From Chitinophagales bacterium (GTDB taxonomy: Bacteria > Bacteroidota > Bacteroidia > Chitinophagales > CAIOSU01), in NCBI GenBank assembly GCA_040877935.1, contig JBBDNB010000001.1, forward strand, positions 110,855-174,854: a stretch of DNA of 64,000 nt. The letters run 5' to 3'. The notes under the pieces were generated by a model. It was not told the origin of the DNA. It searched no databases and saw nothing but the letters and a program-made list of their open reading frames with translations. Shown here piece after piece: positions 59,959 through 64,000 of the stretch (the first letter of the stretch is position 1; every line of letters starts with the position of its first letter). The position numbers and the translations under genes are program-made.

Positions 59959-61527
59959 CTATCCGTTCATAGAAACAATAAACTCTTCATTGCTTTTTGT
60001 TCCGCGCATATTTTGCATCAGGAAGTTGATGGCTTCTTCGGGATTCATATCGCCCAGGTGATTTCTGAGGATAAGCATTTTCTGAAGAATTTCTTTATTC
60101 ATAAGTAAATCTTCTCTTCTTGTACTTGATGCCGGAAGATCAATGGCAGGGAATATTCTTCTGTTGGCCAGTTTTCTGTCCAGTTGAAGTTCCATATTAC
60201 CGGTACCCTTGAATTCTTCAAAGATCACTTCGTCCATTTTAGATCCTGTATCTGTCAATGCTGTTGCCAATATAGTCAAAGAACCGCCATGTTCTATTTT
60301 ACGTGCAGCACCAAAGAATTTTTTGGGCTTGTGCAGCGCGTTGGCTTCCACTCCACCCGACAATACTTTGCCAGACGGTGGTGCTACTGTATTGTGTGCC
60401 CTGGCCAATCTTGTAATTGAATCGAGCAGGATAACAACATCGTGGCCGCATTCTACCAGGCGCTTGGCTTTGGAAAGGGCGATATTCGAAACTTTTACGT
60501 GTTTTTCGGCAGGCTCGTCAAAAGTAGAAGCAAGCACTTCCGCATTTACACTGCGCTGCATATCGGTCACCTCTTCCGGTCTTTCATCTATGAGCAAAAT
60601 CATCAGATATACTTCCGGGTGATTTGCTGCAATGGCATTGGCAATGCCCTGCAGAAGCATTGTTTTACCGGTTTTGGGTTGTGCCACGATCAATCCTCTT
60701 TGTCCTTTACCTATTGGTGTAAACAAATCTACCAGTCGGGTAGAAAAATTATCGGGTGAAGTAAAGAGGTTTAATTTTTCCTCAGGGAAAAGCGGGGTGA
60801 GATAATCAAAAGGCACCCTGTCGCGAACATCTGCCGGAAGTTTTCCATTAATGGTTTCTACTTTCAGCAGTGCAAAATATTTTTCTCCTTCTTTTGGAGG
60901 GCGAATACTTCCATAAACAGTATCCCCGGTTTTCAAACCGAATAATTTAATTTGTGAGGGCGATACATAAATATCATCAGGGGATGAAAGGTAGTTGTAA
61001 TCGGAAGATCGAAGGAAACCATAGCCATCTGGCATCATTTCCAACACCCCTTCACCTATAATTACCCCGTCAAATTCCACATTAAAAATCTGGTCTCTGT
61101 TAGATTTAGGATTCTTTCTTGCATTTCTATCTGCAGGATTTGGTTTTCTGTCCTGATGTCTTTTGTCGTCCCGGGGATTGTTGTTGCTTTTTTTATTGTC
61201 ATCGGCAGCAGGGGTGTTTCTTTTGTCCTCTGTTTTCGGACTTTCTTTTTCTGCCGGTTTTTGATGCTTGGTTTCAGCAACAACGGTTTCTTTTTTAGGA
61301 GCAGGAGTGCGTTTTTTACGCGGTTTTGGTGTTTCCTTCTGGCCGTTTTCTTTGGATTTATCGGCATTCTGATTGTCAGAAGAAGGAGGGTTGATTGCCT
61401 GTGCATCAAGGATTTTGTAGATAAGGTCTTGTTTGGAGAGCTTACCGGCACCTTTAATGTCAAGCTTTTCAGCAACATGCTTCAGCTCGGGCAAAAGCAA
61501 TTCATTGAGCTGCAAAATATCGTACAT
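59959..61527 (-). CDS. rho: Transcription termination factor Rho
   Basis: This is a 522-residue hexameric ATP-dependent RNA translocase. The N-terminal Rho_N helices (1-45, [18 protein letters not shown]) are followed by a charged, low-complexity Lys/Asn/Pro-rich insert (50-145), then the RNA-binding cold-shock-like domain with [20 protein letters not shown]. The RecA-type ATPase has Walker [12 protein letters not shown] and the later [13 protein letters not shown]. The long basic insert is typical of Bacteroidota Rho. Confidence 0.95.
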   Translation of the reverse strand: MYDILQLNELLLPELKHVAEKLDIKGAGKLSKQDLIYKILDAQAINPPSSDNQNADKSKENGQKETPKPRKKRTPAPKKETVVAETKHQKPAEKESPKTEDKRNTPAADDNKKSNNNPRDDKRHQDRKPNPADRNARKNPKSNRDQIFNVEFDGVIIGEGVLEMMPDGYGFLRSSDYNYLSSPDDIYVSPSQIKLFGLKTGDTVYGSIRPPKEGEKYFALLKVETINGKLPADVRDRVPFDYLTPLFPEEKLNLFTSPDNFSTRLVDLFTPIGKGQRGLIVAQPKTGKTMLLQGIANAIAANHPEVYLMILLIDERPEEVTDMQRSVNAEVLASTFDEPAEKHVKVSNIALSKAKRLVECGHDVVILLDSITRLARAHNTVAPPSGKVLSGGVEANALHKPKKFFGAARKIEHGGSLTILATALTDTGSKMDEVIFEEFKGTGNMELQLDRKLANRRIFPAIDLPASSTRREDLLMNKEILQKMLILRNHLGDMNPEEAINFLMQNMRGTKSNEEFIVSMNG

Positions 61528-61750
61528 AAATTATGGTTTATTTAAAAATAAAATAGAGTATTTATTGTTTCAATTGCAAGATACAATTCTGAGGATTTCA
61601 AATTTCAATAGAGAAAATAATGCAAGAAATTGAAAAGAAGTAAGAGTTAGCAGATAATTATCCGCAATTTTAAGCAAAGAATTTTAATTGTCAAATTTAT
61701 TTGAAAGAAATGTAGTGGGCATAAAAAAGGTTCAATACAACAGCTTAGCT

Positions 61751-61758
61751 TATATTTG
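61751..61758 (+). promoter_or_regulatory. -7 promoter element of serS
   Basis: TATATTTG is an exact TAnnTTTG match, 14 bases before the ATG at 61773, giving a very short leader. Confidence 0.5.
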
Positions 61759-61772
61759 CCAAAAATTTACCT

Positions 61773-63044
61773 ATGTTGCCCATACAATTAGTCGAACAAG
61801 ATAAGAAAAAAATCATAAACGGCCTGAAAAAAAGAGGCTTTGATAAATTGTCACTTGTAGAGGATGTCATTCAATTGAATCAAGACAGAAAAGAACACAA
61901 AAGAGCCCTGGATTTGTGTTTGTCAGAGGCCAATACATTGTCGAAAAAAATAGGACAATTATTTGCCAGCGGTGATAAAGCAGCAGCAGAAGCTTCTAAA
62001 AGCAAAAGTTTGGCACTAAAGGAAACAGCCAAAGAATTGCAGGATAAGCTCCATAAAGCTGAAGCAGATTTGCAATTCCGCCTGGAGCAAATACCGAATA
62101 TTCCCCATGAAAAAGTTCCTGCCGGCACATGTCCTGATGACAATAAAGTAATTTCCGGTCCGGATAGCCTGCCCAAATTGTCAGACGATGCACTGGCCCA
62201 TTGGGATTTAATGGATAAATATGAATTGGGCAGCCTGGCCCTGGGCAATAAAATTACCGGTGCAGGATTTCCTGTTTTTAGTGGAAAAGGCGCGCGTTTA
62301 CAGCGTGCACTGACGCAGTATTTTTTAGATACAGCCTGTGCTGACGGATATACGGAAATCATTCCGCCCTATTTGGTAAATGAAGAAACAGCCTATGGTA
62401 CCGGGCAATTGCCCGACAAAGAGGGGCAGATGTATGAAATGAAATTGGAGAAATACTACCTGGTGCCTACGGCAGAGGTTCCGGTTACGAATATCTATCG
62501 CGATCATATTTTTAAAGAAAGCGAACTGCCGCAAAAACTGGCGGCCCATTCACATTGCTTTAGGAGAGAGGCCGGTTCTTATGGTAAGGATGTGCGCGGA
62601 TTAAACCGGGTACATCAGTTCGAAAAAGTAGAGATTGTCCAGTTTGTACATCCCGAAAAATCCTACGATGTGCTGGAAGAAATGGTAGCCTATGTAGAGT
62701 CCTTGTTGAAGGCCCTTGAGCTGCCCTACAGAAAATTGTTGCTTTGTGGTGGGGATATGGGCTTTACCTCTGCGATGACCTACGATCTTGAAGTGTATTC
62801 TGCTGCGCAAAAGCGCTGGTTGGAAGTGAGCTCCATTTCTAATTTTGAAACTTTCCAGAGCAACAGAATGAAGATCAAATACAAAGACAGCGACAATAAA
62901 AACCAACTGATCCACACGCTGAATGGCAGCGCCCTTGCCCTGCCGCGTATTTATGCAGCTCTGCTGGAAAACAATCAAAGTACAGAAGGCATCAAAATCC
63001 CAAAAGTCTTGCAGCCCTATGCCGGGTTTGAGTTGATTGAGTGA
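61773..63044 (+). CDS. serS: Serine-tRNA ligase
   Basis: This is a 423-residue class II aminoacyl-tRNA synthetase. The N-terminal coiled-coil tRNA-binding arm spans about 30-100 (KETAKELQDKLHKAEADLQ). The catalytic domain has motif 2 as CFRREAGSYGKDVRGLNRVHQFEKVE and motif 3 around LNGSALALPRIYAALLENNQ. Length and motifs are normal. A hairpin followed by a T-run (63070-63092) lies shortly after the stop. Confidence 0.96.
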   Translation: MLPIQLVEQDKKKIINGLKKRGFDKLSLVEDVIQLNQDRKEHKRALDLCLSEANTLSKKIGQLFASGDKAAAEASKSKSLALKETAKELQDKLHKAEADLQFRLEQIPNIPHEKVPAGTCPDDNKVISGPDSLPKLSDDALAHWDLMDKYELGSLALGNKITGAGFPVFSGKGARLQRALTQYFLDTACADGYTEIIPPYLVNEETAYGTGQLPDKEGQMYEMKLEKYYLVPTAEVPVTNIYRDHIFKESELPQKLAAHSHCFRREAGSYGKDVRGLNRVHQFEKVEIVQFVHPEKSYDVLEEMVAYVESLLKALELPYRKLLLCGGDMGFTSAMTYDLEVYSAAQKRWLEVSSISNFETFQSNRMKIKYKDSDNKNQLIHTLNGSALALPRIYAALLENNQSTEGIKIPKVLQPYAGFELIE

Positions 63045-63069
63045 ATGTAAGCCTCTCGGGATTTGCCTG

Positions 63070-63092
63070 AACCCACCGGGTTTATTTTTTTT
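63070..63092 (+). terminator. Intrinsic terminator of serS
   Basis: AACCC pairs with GGGTT around a 3-base loop, followed by a run of T. It starts 25 bases after the serS stop. Confidence 0.6.
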
Positions 63093-63182
63093 GCCATAGC
63101 TGTGCCAGACAGCTTCTTGAATCCGGAACTGATTTGAGGTTTATTCAGGAAATCCTTGGGCATAAAAAACATTCAAAATATT

Positions 63183-63320
63183 AAAAGCCCGTTTGTTGAA
63201 TTATAATATTTTATATCTTTATGAACCTTGAAAAAATAAAGTATGGTGTTTTTCATACATAGCCAGCCAAAATGGAGAGCTATGTATGATTTTATCATAC
63301 CTATAAACGAGTTAGCCACC
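63183..63320 (+). repeat. Boundary repeat, copy 3 (inverted)
   Basis: Its reverse complement matches 48391-48531 almost along its length. It includes a perfect 10-base stem CATACATAGC / GCTATGTATG with a 15-base loop, and ends ACGAGTTAGCCACC just before the 63335 gene. Confidence 0.8.
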
Positions 63321-63334
63321 ATTAAAAAAACACT

Positions 63335-63931
63335 ATGAAAAAATTTGAACTTAGCATTGGACTGATTGCCATTCTTGCAATAGTTCTGAAAATATTAAAC
63401 ATACCCGGTGGCAGTCTTTTGACTGTCTTAGCATTTTTGACATTATCAATTTTCTACTATTTGAGTTTTGCTCTTTTTAACGGAATTCGACTTAGAGAAA
63501 TTTTTAAAAGTGCTGCATACAAGGACACAAACGCAAAACGAATTATTGGAGCTGTAGGACTTGGCTTTGCTCTATCTGCAATTTTAATGGGAGCGTTATT
63601 TAAACTTGAATTTTGGCCAGGTGGAACTATCCAACTTAAAATCGGACTTGTAATAACAGGAGTTATCTTAGTCATTGCGACTATTTTCTATAACCGAAAC
63701 AAGATAGAATATTATAGAAGAATCTTTAAAAGAATTGCTATAATTGGTGGACTTGGACTTATTCTTTACTTGACACCAACAACCACTTTAGTTGACATAT
63801 ATTATAGAAACAACCCTGATTATGCAGATTTATTTAAACGGGTACTTGCTGACCCTGACAATCAAGAATTAAGTGAAGAATTAGAAGATAAAAGAGAAGA
63901 AATGTATGAGCAAAACTTTCGAGACGAATAG
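63335..63931 (+). CDS. Membrane protein with FKLEFWPGG segment
   Basis: This 198-residue protein has about five membrane helices (LSIGLIAILAIVLKILNI, LLTVLAFLTLSIFYYLSFALF, IIGAVGLGFALSAILMGALFKL, LKIGLVITGVILVIATIFY and IAIIGGLGLILYLTP) and a charged C-terminal tail. The FKLEFWPGG segment after the third helix resembles a motif seen in GldL-type and other Bacteroidota membrane proteins. Function is unknown. It is preceded by boundary repeat copy 3 and followed 15 bases later by a group II intron end. Confidence 0.6.
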   Translation: MKKFELSIGLIAILAIVLKILNIPGGSLLTVLAFLTLSIFYYLSFALFNGIRLREIFKSAAYKDTNAKRIIGAVGLGFALSAILMGALFKLEFWPGGTIQLKIGLVITGVILVIATIFYNRNKIEYYRRIFKRIAIIGGLGLILYLTPTTTLVDIYYRNNPDYADLFKRVLADPDNQELSEELEDKREEMYEQNFRDE

Positions 63932-63945
63932 AAATGAAATAAAAT

Positions 63946-64000
63946 GTCGAGTAGGTAAGGGGGAATCTCACCCCCAAACCTCTCACAGAACCGTACGTGA
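63946..64000 (-). mobile_element. 3' end of a group II intron (domain V/VI region), cut by the window edge
   Basis: On the minus strand this reads CACGTACGGTTCTGTGAGAG, which is the second half of a domain V, followed by GGGGGTGAGATTCCCCC (domain VI stem) and CCTTACCTACTCGAC, a typical intron 3' end with terminal AC. The 3' splice point is inferred to be at 63946. The rest of the intron, probably with a reverse transcriptase, would lie to the right outside the window. Confidence 0.75.

Overview
The window reads as chromosomal DNA of a member of the phylum Bacteroidota. It is AT-rich, and many start codons lack a Shine-Dalgarno sequence. Several genes are preceded by the TAnnTTTG -7 element of Bacteroidota promoters. 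It also carries phylum-typical genes: DUF2452, a Lacal_2735-type small protein, a YceI lipoprotein, PaaN and a flexirubin/aryl-polyene type gene set. The genus cannot be fixed from sequence alone.

1-12 kb is mostly housekeeping. It holds the end of a beta-barrel gene, a tandem CDGSH protein, pyrE and a Nudix gene with overlapping divergent start codons, trmN6, purD behind a strong leader hairpin, a YceI lipoprotein, paaN, lysA, a hybrid histidine kinase and a POT transporter. 12-25 kb is one leftward operon-like block for an aryl-polyene/flexirubin-type type II polyketide. It has two complete ketosynthases, a chain-length-factor-like ketosynthase lacking the Cys, a half-size ketosynthase, an ACP, two hotdog dehydratase-like proteins, a thioesterase, an ABC exporter, a BtrH-like protein, LolA- and LolB-like proteins and a deacetylase. 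An AlbA_2/Schlafen-type gene sits inside it. The two hotdog proteins keep complementary halves of the dehydratase active site (His in one, Glu in the other).

25-40 kb holds OsmC, a two-component system, a nitronate monooxygenase-like enzyme, a sugar nucleotidyltransferase, a J-domain membrane protein, DUF2452 and a His-rich repeat lipoprotein. A compact cyanophycin set follows (isoaspartyl peptidase, cyanophycinase, cyanophycin synthetase). Then come a DUF3089 lipoprotein, a GNAT plus HTH pair that looks like a toxin-antitoxin module, and a dienoyl-CoA-isomerase-like protein.

40.9-50.5 kb is an AT-rich accessory region: orphan lipoproteins, a TPR lipoprotein with near-identical repeats, small membrane proteins, a TIGR04141/DUF6119 protein, a GNAT protein and a RhuM-type protein. 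The last three are separated by related noncoding repeats that resemble gene-cassette boundaries. An inverted copy of one repeat recurs at 63.2 kb in front of a membrane protein. Just beyond that gene lies the 3' end of a group II intron, cut by the window edge.

50.5-64 kb returns to core genes: an M29 aminopeptidase, nadD, nadA, tsaB, a CtpA-type protease, rnpA, rpmH, rho and serS. The region after nadA carries two small toxin-antitoxin modules (HepT/MntA and PIN/antitoxin) interleaved with two displaced fragments of the nadA 3' end, which suggests that nadA has been an insertion target. No tRNA, rRNA, CRISPR array or complete insertion sequence was seen.
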